Shown in pieces: positions 49,470 to 61,600 of a stretch of 64,000 nt of DNA. Source of the DNA: CAG-238 sp963601575 (GTDB lineage: Bacteria; Bacillota; Clostridia; Peptostreptococcales; Anaerovoracaceae); contig CAVCFO010000006.1 of NCBI GenBank assembly GCA_963601575.1, positions 14,012 to 78,011 of the forward strand, written 5' to 3'. Both the position numbers and the translations under genes were made by a program. The notes beneath the pieces are model-generated. The model worked only from the letters and a program-made list of their open reading frames with translations. It was not told the origin of the DNA and did no database searches. Numbering within the stretch: the first letter of the stretch is position 1; every line of letters begins with the position of its first letter.

Positions 49470-50891
49470 ATGACAGGAATATCCGAACAAATCGAAAAAA
49501 ATAAAAAAACAAGCCAAAATGAAAGAGAAGATATTGCAGGAAGAATCATATCCGTCTCCAATTTGAAGGTCGAAATTTTCCTCAAAAATACCGATGTAGG
49601 AATCCGCGACCTGCTCTATGCAAAAAAGGATGATGTCCGCTATATGTTTGAAGTGCAAGAAATAAATGGCCAAATTGCAGCCGCTATATGCTGCAGCGCG
49701 ACCAAAGGTCTAAAACGGGGCATGGAGGTTTATGTAAAAGAAGGTGGACTTAGAATCGCCTACGATGACCAAATCCTCGGACACGTTTTTAACCCTTATG
49801 GCGATACCATAGACGGAACGGAGATTGGCGATGTTCATACACGCAATATCTATGACAAATCCCTTTCTATGAGCCAAATAGTAATTGACGGCGATATACT
49901 CTGGACCGGAATCAAGGTTCTTGACTTCTTCGCACCGATGCGAAAGGGCTTCAAAATGGGGCTTCTGGGCGGCGCGGGAGTCGGAAAAACCGTACTCATA
50001 AAGGAGCTTATACATAATGTATATCAGGGACTTGAATCAAACTCCGTATTCGTAGGAGTAGGAGAAAGAAGCCGTGAGGGCAGGGATCTTTATGACGAAA
50101 TGCAGGAGGCAAAGCTTTTGGATAAGATCTCCATGGCATTTGGCCAGATGGGGGATAATGCCATGAGTAGAAGCAGAGCCATCTATGCCGGACTTACCCT
50201 TGCAGAATATCTCAGAGACGAAAAGAAACAGGACGTGCTTTTGTTTATTGACAATATATACAGAATGGTGCAGGCGGGCGCGGAAATCTCGACGGAGCTT
50301 GCAAGGATGCCTATAGACAATGGATATTCACCTGCGCTTCTTACGGAAATCAGCGAGGTTGAGGAGAGGATAAATTCTACACCGGACGGTTCAATCACAT
50401 CCTTCCAGGCGATATTCATTCCTGCCGACGATATGGACGACGGTGCAGTTCATGCGATTTCTCAGCACCTTGACGGTCAGGTGGTACTGGACAGAAAGGT
50501 AGCAGAGAAGGGACTTTATCCGGCAATCAACGTATTTGCCACAAGCTCTCGCATTATCGACCCGGAGGTTGTAGGGGCGCGGCATTTCAAACTGGTGGAA
50601 GCCTCACTGAAATGCCTGTCAAGATATGAGGAACTCGAACAGATCGTAGCAGTTCTTGGTATCGATGATTTGTCAGAGGAGGACAGAAGCATATTCTACA
50701 GAGCGCGAAAGCTCAGAAACTATTTTTCACAGCCCATGTATGTAGCCGAACAATATACCGCAATACCGGGCCAGTTTGTGGAAATAGAAGATGTGCTTGA
50801 TGATGTAGAGGCGATTCTTGACGGACGCTGCGACGAGGCGGACGAGCAGGAATTTACCTATATCGGTGCATATATGAAATATCGAAGCTGA
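49470..50891 (+). CDS. atpD: F1 beta-like catalytic subunit
   Basis: This 473-aa protein has everything needed for ATP hydrolysis: P-loop GGAGVGKT (167-174), catalytic Glu199 in GVGERSREGRDLY, Walker B LLFIDNIYRMVQAGAEIS, and IDDLSEEDR (399-407), equal to the DELSEED lever. The GRMP loop reads ARMPIDNGYSP. A GTG at 49458 is possible, but the ATG at 49470 follows GGTGAG at a better distance. It lies 26 bp after gamma. Conservation of the whole catalytic set indicates selection for ATP turnover. Confidence 0.93.
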   Translation: MTGISEQIEKNKKTSQNEREDIAGRIISVSNLKVEIFLKNTDVGIRDLLYAKKDDVRYMFEVQEINGQIAAAICCSATKGLKRGMEVYVKEGGLRIAYDDQILGHVFNPYGDTIDGTEIGDVHTRNIYDKSLSMSQIVIDGDILWTGIKVLDFFAPMRKGFKMGLLGGAGVGKTVLIKELIHNVYQGLESNSVFVGVGERSREGRDLYDEMQEAKLLDKISMAFGQMGDNAMSRSRAIYAGLTLAEYLRDEKKQDVLLFIDNIYRMVQAGAEISTELARMPIDNGYSPALLTEISEVEERINSTPDGSITSFQAIFIPADDMDDGAVHAISQHLDGQVVLDRKVAEKGLYPAINVFATSSRIIDPEVVGARHFKLVEASLKCLSRYEELEQIVAVLGIDDLSEEDRSIFYRARKLRNYFSQPMYVAEQYTAIPGQFVEIEDVLDDVEAILDGRCDEADEQEFTYIGAYMKYRS

Positions 50892-50902
50892 TTGCTAATC
50901 TG

Positions 50903-50956
50903 ATTGCTTAGCAGATTGTTAAGCAAATTGCTAAGCAGATTGCTAAGCAGATTGCG
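50903..50956 (+). repeat. 12-bp tandem repeats before the epsilon gene
   Basis: Units of TTGCTAAGCAGA (with variants) repeat four times between the beta stop and the epsilon ribosome binding site. They would encode LLSR repeats in frame with epsilon from a TTG at 50904, but GGAGAGG next to the ATG at 50967 favours the shorter product. Confidence 0.7.
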
Positions 50957-50966
50957 GAGAGGACTT

Positions 50967-51260
50967 ATGGCAAAAGAAAAACCGGATATTTACAAAGATC
51001 AAAAGGAAAACGGACGCATAAATGCCCGAATCATAGACATCGCCGCGGGGCTTACCACAATAAGCGAAATTTATGCGGTGCGAATCCACAGCAAGGATTT
51101 TCATGCATTGATTATGAATGACTACCTGCCGACCCTCGGAAAGATAGACGGAGACATTACTTTCTTGAGCGGCGAGGGGGAGCATTCCTACTTTGCGATC
51201 AAAGGCTTTTATAAGCACCAACATAACGAATTTACACTTTTGGTGGAGGAACGCAATTGA
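50967..51260 (+). CDS. atpC: Short F1 epsilon-like subunit
   Basis: This 97-aa protein resembles the epsilon beta-sandwich, with MNDYLPTLGKIDGDITFLSG where classical epsilon has the 'PGHAP..L..G' region, and HSYFAIKGFYKHQHNEFTLL where it has the 'aI.GGF.ev..N.vtiLa' strand pair. The C-terminal helical hairpin, which inhibits rotation in ATP synthases, is absent. Loss of that brake fits an enzyme used only for ATP hydrolysis. It ends overlapping the TTG start of the next gene. Confidence 0.75.
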   Translation: MAKEKPDIYKDQKENGRINARIIDIAAGLTTISEIYAVRIHSKDFHALIMNDYLPTLGKIDGDITFLSGEGEHSYFAIKGFYKHQHNEFTLLVEERN

Positions 51261-51820
51261 TTTTACTTCAAACTTTTGCACAGCTTAAGCCAATGCTCCC
51301 GGGGCTTATCACTGCAATGATTCTAACCATGATAGCTCTTGTGGTTTTGACGGTGGCAGCAAGGGATGCATGGGTTACTGAGCGGAGATTTCACATTACG
51401 GGGCTCTTTTTCGGGCTCAGCGGATTGGGATGCCTAAAGCTTGCCTGCTCGTGGCTAAAGCTGATTTTTGTCATATTTTTTATAATTGCTTTTGGGCAGC
51501 TGAACCTTTTGCAATACATGATGGTGATTATACCCGGTATAACGGGAGCGGTGGCAGGAAGGAGCCTTGCCCGGGGAGCAGGAGATTTTATCTGGCTTTT
51601 TCTTCAGCTTGCGGGGCTTGTATCTGCCAACATAGTATGCGGATTTATAAGGGAGATGGCAGGGGGCGCGCCATTTGTGATGCTATATATTGCCATGGGA
51701 GCGTTTCTGATACTTTTTAGCCTATATCTATTTTTGAACGAAATAAATGCCATATCTTGTGCGCGGGGCATTATACCCGAAAAGATTTGGAAGGAAGAAC
51801 AATATGAAATTGAAAACTGA
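51257..51820 (+). CDS. Five-helix membrane protein of the ATPase cluster (TTG start)
   Basis: This 187-aa protein has about five membrane helices (for example LITAMILTMIALVVLTVAA and FVMLYIAMGAFLILFSLYLF). It is not recognisably subunit a: the conserved stator Arg helix is not found, although a GRSLARGAGDF loop between helices is basic. Its location after epsilon and its topology make it the candidate membrane partner of the c-ring. GGAGG lies 7 bp before the TTG, which overlaps the epsilon stop. The final codons carry the ribosome binding site of the next gene. Confidence 0.7.
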   Translation: MILLQTFAQLKPMLPGLITAMILTMIALVVLTVAARDAWVTERRFHITGLFFGLSGLGCLKLACSWLKLIFVIFFIIAFGQLNLLQYMMVIIPGITGAVAGRSLARGAGDFIWLFLQLAGLVSANIVCGFIREMAGGAPFVMLYIAMGAFLILFSLYLFLNEINAISCARGIIPEKIWKEEQYEIEN

Positions 51821-52574
51821 CTCTGAACTAAAATCAATATATGTGCCTCTGAAGCTTCGGGGCGGAAAACTCAATTTGAAGAGACCCCAGCAGCTTATCC
51901 TTCTTTTTTCGGCAGTTGCGGCGGTTGCTGCCGTCATAATCGTGCTTGTTACGGTAGATTTTGGACAGAGCTATACCATAGAAGAACCCTCACACCAATA
52001 TTATGCAGGAAAGGCAGTGGCAGTGAATGCGGAATCGAAGCTGAAGCGAAACTCAGAGGATAAGACATTGCTATTTCAAGGAGAAAATAGCACAGAAACT
52101 TTTTTGCCGGTATATTTCGATTCAAAGCCGCAAATGGTTCTTGCAACGGATATGATGCTCATTACTCCAAGAACCGGCCAGACCGTTAGAGTCTCATATT
52201 TTAGCGAGGTTGAGTATGATAAATATGGGACGATAACCATTACGAGAGAGAAAAAAGAAGCAAAGCCTCAGCATGGATTTCTCTATGATGGAGAGGACTT
52301 TTATATATTTCTTGAACCCGTGACGGTGGAATTCAATGGATATTCTATGGATCTTCCGGCGCTTTCTTATGTGGAAGCCGTATATGGCGGCTACATGATG
52401 ATATTCAATTACGAAACCAAGGAATTTTTTATGGAGCTTTCGGAAGGCACGGGGACGGCCAAAACTGGGGGAGGAGATTATACTATTTCTCTCCTTGGAG
52501 ATACGATTACAATGCATGACGGCCAGCGGCGGCTTCTTGCCACTCGTTCGGATCTGTTTGACCCAATCGTCTGA
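51804..52574 (+). CDS. 256-aa anchored protein with the cluster's shared surface domain
   Basis: A cytosolic N-terminus of about 30 basic residues (KLRGGKLNLKRPQQ) precedes one membrane helix (about 31-50) and a beta-rich external domain. That domain contains FLPVYFDSKPQMVLATDMML and later GFLYDGEDFYIFLEPVTVEF, which parallel FPLYTNGGNGLRFLTDENWL and GEFILLAISGGLYMNAQQAV of the 3390-aa protein. It appears to be the shared domain alone, without a fibre, so it could be the basal adaptor between the ATPase and the long proteins. AAGGAAG precedes the ATG at 51804. It overlaps the previous gene by 17 bp. Confidence 0.7.
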   Translation: MKLKTDSELKSIYVPLKLRGGKLNLKRPQQLILLFSAVAAVAAVIIVLVTVDFGQSYTIEEPSHQYYAGKAVAVNAESKLKRNSEDKTLLFQGENSTETFLPVYFDSKPQMVLATDMMLITPRTGQTVRVSYFSEVEYDKYGTITITREKKEAKPQHGFLYDGEDFYIFLEPVTVEFNGYSMDLPALSYVEAVYGGYMMIFNYETKEFFMELSEGTGTAKTGGGDYTISLLGDTITMHDGQRRLLATRSDLFDPIV

Positions 52575-52608
52575 AATAATAATTTAGGAAAGTGGAGGAG
52601 AGATATTC

Positions 52609-55600
52609 ATGAAAAAGCTATTTGCAGCGGCAATCGCAATTATGTGCTGCGCCACCGTCGCGATAGTGGGGGCAAGCAGCGCATTTTGCACTATGGAGGA
52701 AGATGGATTTGCCGTGCCCGCGGATGCAGGAATACAAAGGGCTTTGGCTGCAGAGGGAGGAGATGCGATTTCCCTTGTTAAGGTCAATTATGATGATGTG
52801 GTATATTCTTCCCTTGCAGGATATTATGTAGGAGAAGACAGAGAAAAGATCGATGTGAACTTTCCGCTATATACAAACGGAGGAAACGGACTTAGATTTT
52901 TAACCGACGAAAACTGGCTAATTACAACAGATGTAGATCTTTATCAGACCTTTGAGGGACTTTATCTTCGCGAGGGTCTGTCTTATAATTCGGATATGAG
53001 CAGGGCAGACGAGGGTGAATTCATCCTGCTTGCCATTTCCGGCGGCCTTTATATGAACGCTCAGCAGGCGGTATTTTCTAATGCTCTTGGGGATACTGTC
53101 ATTCCCATGGGAAGCATCTTATCTCTGAGCGAGGACTCAATTTCGTGGTATGCCTATAATAACGGCTCCCTTGCCTATACAAAGGAAGAAGCCGTATTTG
53201 ATGCTTCCATAAAATTCGGAGAACATGAATATTCTTATATAAATCTTTTGGATGCACTCGGGCTGATAAGCGACGTAATAGAGAACTCGGACAGCCCAAA
53301 TAAGGAGGAAGAAAAACTCGAAGAAGCGCAAGAGATATTAAATGGCAAGGGGAGCTCCCAAAATAAAAAAGACTCCGTCATCAATAAATATGTTGAAGAT
53401 GAAGATGAGACGGGCGATGTCGCTCCTGCGGATAAGGACGAGGACAAAGAAGACGAAAAGCCAGGTCATGAGAAGGATGACAGCCAAAAGGATGAGGATA
53501 AAGAAGACGGAGCTGCCACCGGACAGGAGCCTTCGCAAAAGGCTCCTGAGGCCGCCACGAGCGGAAACACGGGTGGCGGCAGCGCGCCCGGCAAGGACTC
53601 AGATAATAAAAACACAGGTGATAACAAATCAAACACCGGCGGCTCCGCAAGCGATAGCGATGATGGAAATTCAACCGGAGACAGCGATGCAGGAGATGCA
53701 GGAGATAACCAGCCGGACGATCCCGAATATACCATTCCCGAGATAAGCATAAACAATATAGAAGTATGGAGCTATGGCATGGGACTTGATGTTAAGGTCA
53801 AAGACCCAAGCGGAGTTATCGTGCGAGGAGTCAATTTCACGGTATTTAAGGCTCTTAAAGGAAGCGGCAGCTCCACCGTAAACGAGGCGGGATATACCAC
53901 ATATCCTGCCGATACCTACGAGGGAAAATCCACGGCACTTCGCAAAAATAAGGCTTCGTCAAGCCAGTCATTTGTGCTGAGTGCTTTGCAGCCGGATCAA
54001 AAGTTCTACTTGCAATATAACTTCCGCTACAATGCAGAATCAGAGGACTCGGAGGGTAATAAAATCTATACGAGGAAGTACTATTATTCCGACCTTATAG
54101 AAATCAAACTTCCGAGCGTTGAAGAGGGAAATCTCAAGGCCATCTCTGCTGATTGGAATGTTGAATTTGCCGCAGAACAAGATGCGGTCAAACTTAATAA
54201 TATAAAGATAGAGAATACCTCAAGCTATGACCCGGGCATCATAGGATATAACTTTGAAAATTTTAAGCTGAATACTCTTCCATATCTTAACAGACTTGAG
54301 CTTACCCTTACACCGGTAGGCGGCGGAGAATCCAAAACCGTCGTAATAGGAAGCACCACGCTGTCTCGAGCTCAAAAATCCTCCGCGGTAGGCTATACTT
54401 CGAACTCACCGAAGCTCGATTCAAATAAAGAATATACCTGCAGCATTGTGGCAAAGGACAGATATGGTAACCAGCTGCCGCTTACGGCGGATAATTGCGA
54501 GGCACAGGCTGTTTATACACACAAACAGAATCCGGTCGTAACCATTACCGAAAAAGAAAATATCATGGATAAACTCGCCCTCGAAATCAAGGTTTCCGAT
54601 CCTGACAAAGCCCTTAGCAAGGAAAAGAGCCTCGCGCTTCGCATTGTAGACAGCAAATATGGCAATGCCGCAGGACTCTATGGCAAATGGGACCGGGACA
54701 AGATAAGTGCGGGCGGAGAAGATGTTTATGAACTCGAACTAAAAAATCCGAAGGACGGCAGTCAGTACAGCTTAGAGGTCGAGAGCCTTGCCTTTTCCTC
54801 TCTCTATACCGTGGAGGTGACAGGGGATTTTGATATGCAGCCCGACGGCGTTGAGAAAACAGAGGGAAATACCGTCCCGGCAGCAGAAAATACCCTGATA
54901 GGAAAGCTTAGCATATATACGGCACCTCTGACAGACGGCGTTGTGGCATTTAACTCAGGAGTTGACAATTTGATGGATACCTCTGTAACCTTGCAGGCAA
55001 CCATGACATCGGAATCCACGATGGAAATTCTCCCGCTGATTGACGAATTTCGCATTATCCTAAAGGACAAATCGGGCAAAGAAATAAATATAACGAGGCT
55101 CGATAGAGAAGCGCTCGAGTCCGGCGAATATGAATATGATCAGGAAAAGGCGGCGGTTGTGATTGAAGAGGGTAACGACATAATGCCGCAGGTTATCCTT
55201 TACAGCACAAAGGATAAATATCTGTCAAATCCTTGGGAGAGCTTCCTCATACACGAGGTGGCAGAGGATGAGACAGGAGACGGATATTCAAAGCCGATGC
55301 AGCTTAGAATTTCGATGCCGAAAGGGAGCCTGACGAATTTTACGGGATATTCATTTACCATCCAGGCGGTAGTCAAAAAAAGCGGACAGGAGTATCTGAT
55401 TCCCGTCAGCATGACAAATAGCACTTTTACTACAAAAAAAACCATTCCGGAAATTCAATACAGCGACCTGTTTTTGGCGGCGGATGTGGCTGAGTTTATC
55501 GATTTGAAGATATATGACCCTGACGGCACCATACAAAACAGCGGGGCGGTAACTGCTCAGCTATATTATGGCAACGTGCTGCTCAGGGCTGAGAGGCTGA

Positions 55601-58600
55601 ATGCCGTAAGCGATGAGAACGCCGAGGGCATAAGCCTGCGGTTTAACGGACTTATTTCCGGGGGCAGATATACCCTCAAATTTGTCGCGGATGCATATAA
55701 TGACGCCGAGGGTTATGGCAGCTACAGAACCAACTATCTCTTGGAAACCTACGAGCTGGTAGGAGGCAGTGCGATTTACGGTAATCTTGATATCAAAAAC
55801 CTAGAGAAGGAAACTGCAGCAGAGGGAGAGGAGGCAGGTTATACTGCCAAGATCGAGATAACAGCCGAGGATACCGTAGGATATCTTGGACGAGAGGGCG
55901 AAAAAGCCGAACTGACGCTGACCATCGAACAGTCGAAAAGCATGGAGCTTCCATCCTATAAGCCATATAAAAGCATAACTTTGCCTATGACCAAAAACGA
56001 TGACGGAAGCCTGTCGCTATGCCACATTGAGGAGCTTACGGGACTAGAGGCAAAGGACGCCTTTAGGGTGAGCCTGACTGCCACATATCAGGGCACCGAG
56101 GTACAGCTTTCTCAGACAACCTTCCGCACCGACGCAGAATATGTTATGGTAGCTACGCACCAGGAGCTAGTAGATGCCTTGAAGAAAAACCCGCAAGCCA
56201 ATATACTGGTAACGGCCGATTTTGAGCAGAATGTAAACTCATATCAAAAGGTTTATGGTTCCATAGATTTTCAGGGGCATACAGTCACGAAAGGCGAGAA
56301 TATAACAACTTACTTTCTGACCGTCGCCTCGGGTGGCAAAATAAAAAATCTGGTATACGAATATCCAAAGGAGACATACTATGTCAATTCTGCGGCAATT
56401 TTTTACCAAATAATAGGCACGGTGGAGAATATAGTTGTCAATACTAACGGGCAGGTAGAGGTTAACGCTGCTGCAAAATCATTGATAGCTAAAGACGTAT
56501 TCTCCGGAGGAGTTCTTCGCAACTTCATTCTCCATGCAGGCGGCGATATTATAGGAAATGCCAACGGTGCATACATAGGAGTGTTAGTTACCAAAATCGT
56601 CGGGGGCACTGTCCAGAAGGGATATATATATGCAGATAGCGGCGCCGGCTTTGTGGCTAGAGGATATAGCGGCAATGTGGGGCTTGTCTATAGAATCTTA
56701 AATAACGGCACGATGAGCAATATTTATGTGCTTATGGATAGCTGGTATGAGGATGGTTTGACTTCCGCGCTCATTGTGACTGACAACAAAAGACCGGCAA
56801 AAGTTTCCAACATATATACCGTAGGAGATTTTTATAAGGTAGGCAAAAACGAAAGCAAAACCTATCTTCTCCCGCTGGAAAGCATAAAAACCATCTCTAC
56901 GGATTCTCTGGCAGCGGGAACAAGCAACATATGGACTCTGACCAGCAGGGCATATAAGAATGAAACCCTTGCAACGCTGGCGGGAACAGCAAATCTTTAT
57001 GATGTGACATGGCAAAACAAAGTGCTTACGGAGGGATTCGATGTAGAGGCTTGCGTTTCCATGGGATTTTATCCAAGGATAATGCTTTCCGAAGAGATGC
57101 AAAAATATCAGGAGTATATCCCGCTACCGACTTTGAGCGACAGTCAGGTACCGAAGCTTGTCAAAGACAGCTGGGCTACGGAGGAACCATATAATTCACA
57201 CGACCTTGCCAAGGGATATGTAAAGCTTCGCTTTGAAAACACAGGAAACTTGAGAATAGACAGCATAAGCATCAGCGGGCTTATTACAGAGGTCTTGTCT
57301 CAGGGTGCCGCAGAGGACGGGCTGTATGATGTGATTATCAATGCAGAGGTGGACCTGTCAAATCCGGAATATGTGGATTCTTACAAGGTTACGGAAATAG
57401 GCTATACCGCAGGAGCCTTGAAAAAGACCGTAAAAACAGACTATAATACCACAGGAATCAGCTTTTGGAAGGAAATTGCCACCTTGCAAGACTGGGCAGA
57501 TATCAACAATAATATGAGCTGGAACTATAAGCTGACAAGAGATCTTGACTTTGGCACCGGGGTTTTGACGGCCAGTGGAATCATCATTAACGGCACCACA
57601 GCAAATTATACCGGCAATGGGCAGTTTAGGGGCAAGATCGATGGGCAGGAGCACGTGCTAAAGGGTATTGATCTTCGAAATATGAAAAATACATATGTAT
57701 TTTATTATCTAAGTGGCGCCGAAATTTCGAACCTTTTTATAGAAGATATGGAGATTACTGCCGGAAGCAGTTTGAATGTTCAACATGCGGGATTTTTTAG
57801 ATATGTTCTAAAGTCAAAGGTAACCAATGTCCGAATCAGAAACAGCAGGATTTGCGGCAGCGGCAATATAGGAATGCTTGCAGGAGAAATTTCATATAGT
57901 TCAATCGAAGATTGCTCAGCGAGTGGCTGCATCCTTACCGATGCGGGACTTGATTATCAAATGTATGCGGGAGGACTTGCAGGCTATCTTAATCTTTCCG
58001 GCACGAGACGGTGCTATACGAAGGATATGACGATTGAGGTCACTCACACCAATGTAGTCAATGGCATAGGAGGTTTGGCAGGATATGCGGCTTCGAATAG
58101 CACAGAGGACTGTTATGCCCATGGCTCCATACGCGCTTCAGGCAATTATATAGGAGGCATATTTGGAACCTGCACCACAGGAGACAGTACATATATGGTA
58201 AGATGCGTAAGCTATGTGGATATATTGCAAATCTCAGGCGACTACGCTGCGGGACTGTGGGGAAGTATGTATGAGATACAAAACTCGGTAGCGCTGGGAG
58301 ATGTTAATGGAGCAGGAACGCATATCAACAGAGTTGCCGCAAATAGCAGAAGCACCAGAACAAGAGTTTATGCATACAAGGCTCAGCAGGTAACAGGTCT
58401 TACCGAAAATGACCTCGGAGATGCTGATGGACTTTTGTCCGGCGAGGCTCTCGGGTCCGCAGAAACCTGGATGGACGATATCCGCCTCGGCAGCGCCTGG
58501 GACTATTCCGCTGTTGAAGAAGGCTGCATGCCAATTCTAAATAACGATTGCGCAAGGGAAGGCTGGACCCAGGAGCATATACCGCTGCCCGGGCAGGCAG

Positions 58601-61600
58601 GGGATCCATCGCTGGAGATCTTGGGAGCAGAATATGCCGGCGGAAAGTATATGCTGACCGCAAGGCTACTTCATCCAAATGTTTCGGGAGAATATATCAA
58701 AGAAAATCTCAAAATCGAATTTGACGGCATGGATATCAGCGAATCTGCCATAGCAAGCGGCAGTGCATATGTAGAGGTAGAGCCCGTTTCGGGTTCGGAG
58801 GAAACCAGGATAAGCATTGGAGCAGAAGGCTTTACCAAAGCCCTTGACAGCTACGCACTCAAATTTAGCTATACCGAGGAAAACGGTCGCAAACGGGAAA
58901 TGACAAGCATGATACAATATCTCAACCGGGACGGCAGCACGCACCTGAACTACTGGGAGATTTCCGACCTTGCCACATGGAATAGCGTGGTAAAATACCA
59001 CGGGAATACGGGAGAGAACGTGAGAATCACCGGGATAGTTGATTTTGCCGGCGATTCGACGGGATTTACCGAGCTTGAATTTAACCGTTTAGAGGGAAGC
59101 GCAGCGGGCTGCGGATTTAAGAATCTCACATATATCTCCGGCGCAAGTGGCAATCCTTGGATTACCAAGGTGGGGATTGTGATGACTGATTTGACCTTTG
59201 AGAATATGAAATTCGATTTTTCGGCAGCAAGCAGCGAACGAAGCATGACCGCTCCTATTCTCAGCGCCGCCGATGTAAGCAATATTAAATTAAAAGACAT
59301 AGAAATGCTTGCGAATAAGTACACCCGCCAATATTCAGGATTTATCTCGGTTATAAGCGGCACGGTGGATAAGGTTGACATATCCGGATTTTCTATAGAT
59401 GATAGGAGTACCGACGGTTCTCAGAGATCCTATTGCGGAGCCCTGGCAGGATATACAAGCGGAAATATCAGCAATGTAAGCGCAAAGAATATTGGGATAA
59501 ATATGCCTTTTACATCCTATGTAGGAGGCATCATAGGAGCCCAGCAGACCTACGGCAAGACCTTGACATATTGCTCCATAGAAGACTTTGAGATAGTTGG
59601 GAGCTCGTATGTGGGAGGCCTGGCAGGATTTGGATATCCTTGCCCGGGAACAGGCAATCAGGCAATCAGCGGCAAAGTGACTGGCGGAAGCTATGTGGGC
59701 GGACTTTACGGGAAAATGCAAAAAACAGGAGCTTTTACGAATAATATCAAGGTATCGGATGTTAAGGTAGAAGCAACCACAGGCGTAGCAGGGGGCATGA
59801 CAGGAAGCGCATTTCACTTAGATGTCAATGGAGGCATCATAGAAAATTGCACCGTCAAAGCAGCAACCCATGCAGGGGGGCTTTGCGCATATCCCGAAGG
59901 CACAATAAGAATTTATAATTTGCAGGTAATAGGATGCACTATTGAGAGTAACGGCACATCTCTAAGCGGCACTGATCGAGCCGCCGGCGGTGTTATCGGT
60001 GCTCAGAAAGCAGCAACAACCCAGACTGCAATATACTCCGGCATAGCAATCCGCAATTGCAAGATCGAAAGCGAGGGGAACGCCGGAGGCTTCATGGGAG
60101 CCATGATCTATTCTAAGTCGGGGCTTGTTTCTGACAGGATTTATGTGGCAGAAAATGTGACCGTCACGGCGCGAAGGACCGCGGCCGGAGGGCTGATTGG
60201 ATATACCAACATTCTAACACTAACAAATTCTGCCTGCGGAGCTACCGTATATGCCGGAAATAATACGGCCGGAGGCCTTATCGGACATCTTGAGCCGCAA
60301 AATAGCAAAATCATGGGAACTCTCCAAAGGCTCTATTATAAGGGAAAGGTCTCCGCAGGGACAGATTATGCCGCAGGACTGATCGGCAAGATAAACTCCG
60401 GAACCTTGAAAACCACAGATTCTAACATGATAGGGCTTCTTTCGGCTGCCGATGTGCGCTGCGGTGGTGATAATGTTTCACTATGGATAAACGACAGCGC
60501 CACGACGGGAGATGCGGGAACGGGATATATTTATATCTGGGAGGATTCTCTCATCAACGGACAGACCGCAAAGTCTTTGCTGAAGATGGCAGAGAGTGAA
60601 GGCAAGACATCCTATGTTCTGCCGAAACGAACCGATAGCAAGAGCCTCAGCGTTACCACATCGGATCTTAATGATAAGAGCTTCTATAAGAGTAAACTGT
60701 CATTTGGAGATTCGGAGTGGGATTATAGCGGACTTGCCGCTGCCGCAGGAACGGCCGCAGATGGCTCCATAGCGAAATATATGCCATATACGAAAGACTA
60801 TGATAAGAAGGCGATATTGCAATATGTAAATCATGATGTAGATCAAAATGCGGCAGGCATAACGGTGCCGGATAGCGAAGATACTGCCATAGCTCCGGCA
60901 GTATACCCGTCGGGAGTAAATACCATAAATATAGAAGTTGCACTTGCAGATGATGTGGAATTTCAAGAAATAAATGTAAACGGAAAAAATTACGAAACGG
61001 ACGAAAATGGCCTAATCACACTTAACTACGACTTTGAGACCGACCTAACTGTTAACGGTGCAGATGCAGTCTCCTCTGAGACCCTTTGCCGCAAGGTCAT
61101 GACCTACGGAGATTATTGGTACTATATCGGAAGTGACGGCAAGGTTCACTATGGCAAGGCTTCCGGTGCTTCGGCGAAGGATATGAAAGAGGCGGGCACT
61201 GCCGGAGGGATTGCAGGAGCCATTCATCTTTGGCAGGGCAAGGTTATGGACAAAAACGGAAATTGCTACAGCCTTGCAGGAGGAAGCGCAAGCCTTATAG
61301 CAGGTGATGAAGTAAGCTCCGAAAAGAACCTCTCGCAGCCCCTTGATTCCGGCGGAAATAAAATGACAAATGCTATTTGGCAGGATGAGAACCTTAGCGT
61401 ATATTACAACTTCTCACTGTACAAGGGAGCGAAGGTTTCATACAGAGTCTTCATGCTTGAGGATGCCCCATATCTTGTTTCTGCCTCCCAAAAGGTAGTA
61501 ACAGACGGGGTGATTCTCAGCAAGAATACGACATTTGGCAGCACAACGAAATATTTTGCCTTGCTTGATGAAGAAAGTGGCGAGATTTTGGCATACCTAA

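Noticed and set aside
47312..50891. Type III secretion/flagellar ATPase
   Set aside because: Those systems have a single alpha/beta-like ATPase; here separate alpha, gamma, beta and epsilon genes are present and no export-apparatus genes occur.
46234..51260. N-ATPase (sodium-translocating second F-type ATPase) or V/A-type ATPase
   Set aside because: N-ATPase operons run beta-epsilon-Q-R-a-c-b-alpha-gamma and keep the c carboxylate; V/A-type subunits have a different catalytic subunit and no gamma/epsilon of this kind. The order and sequences here are F1-like.
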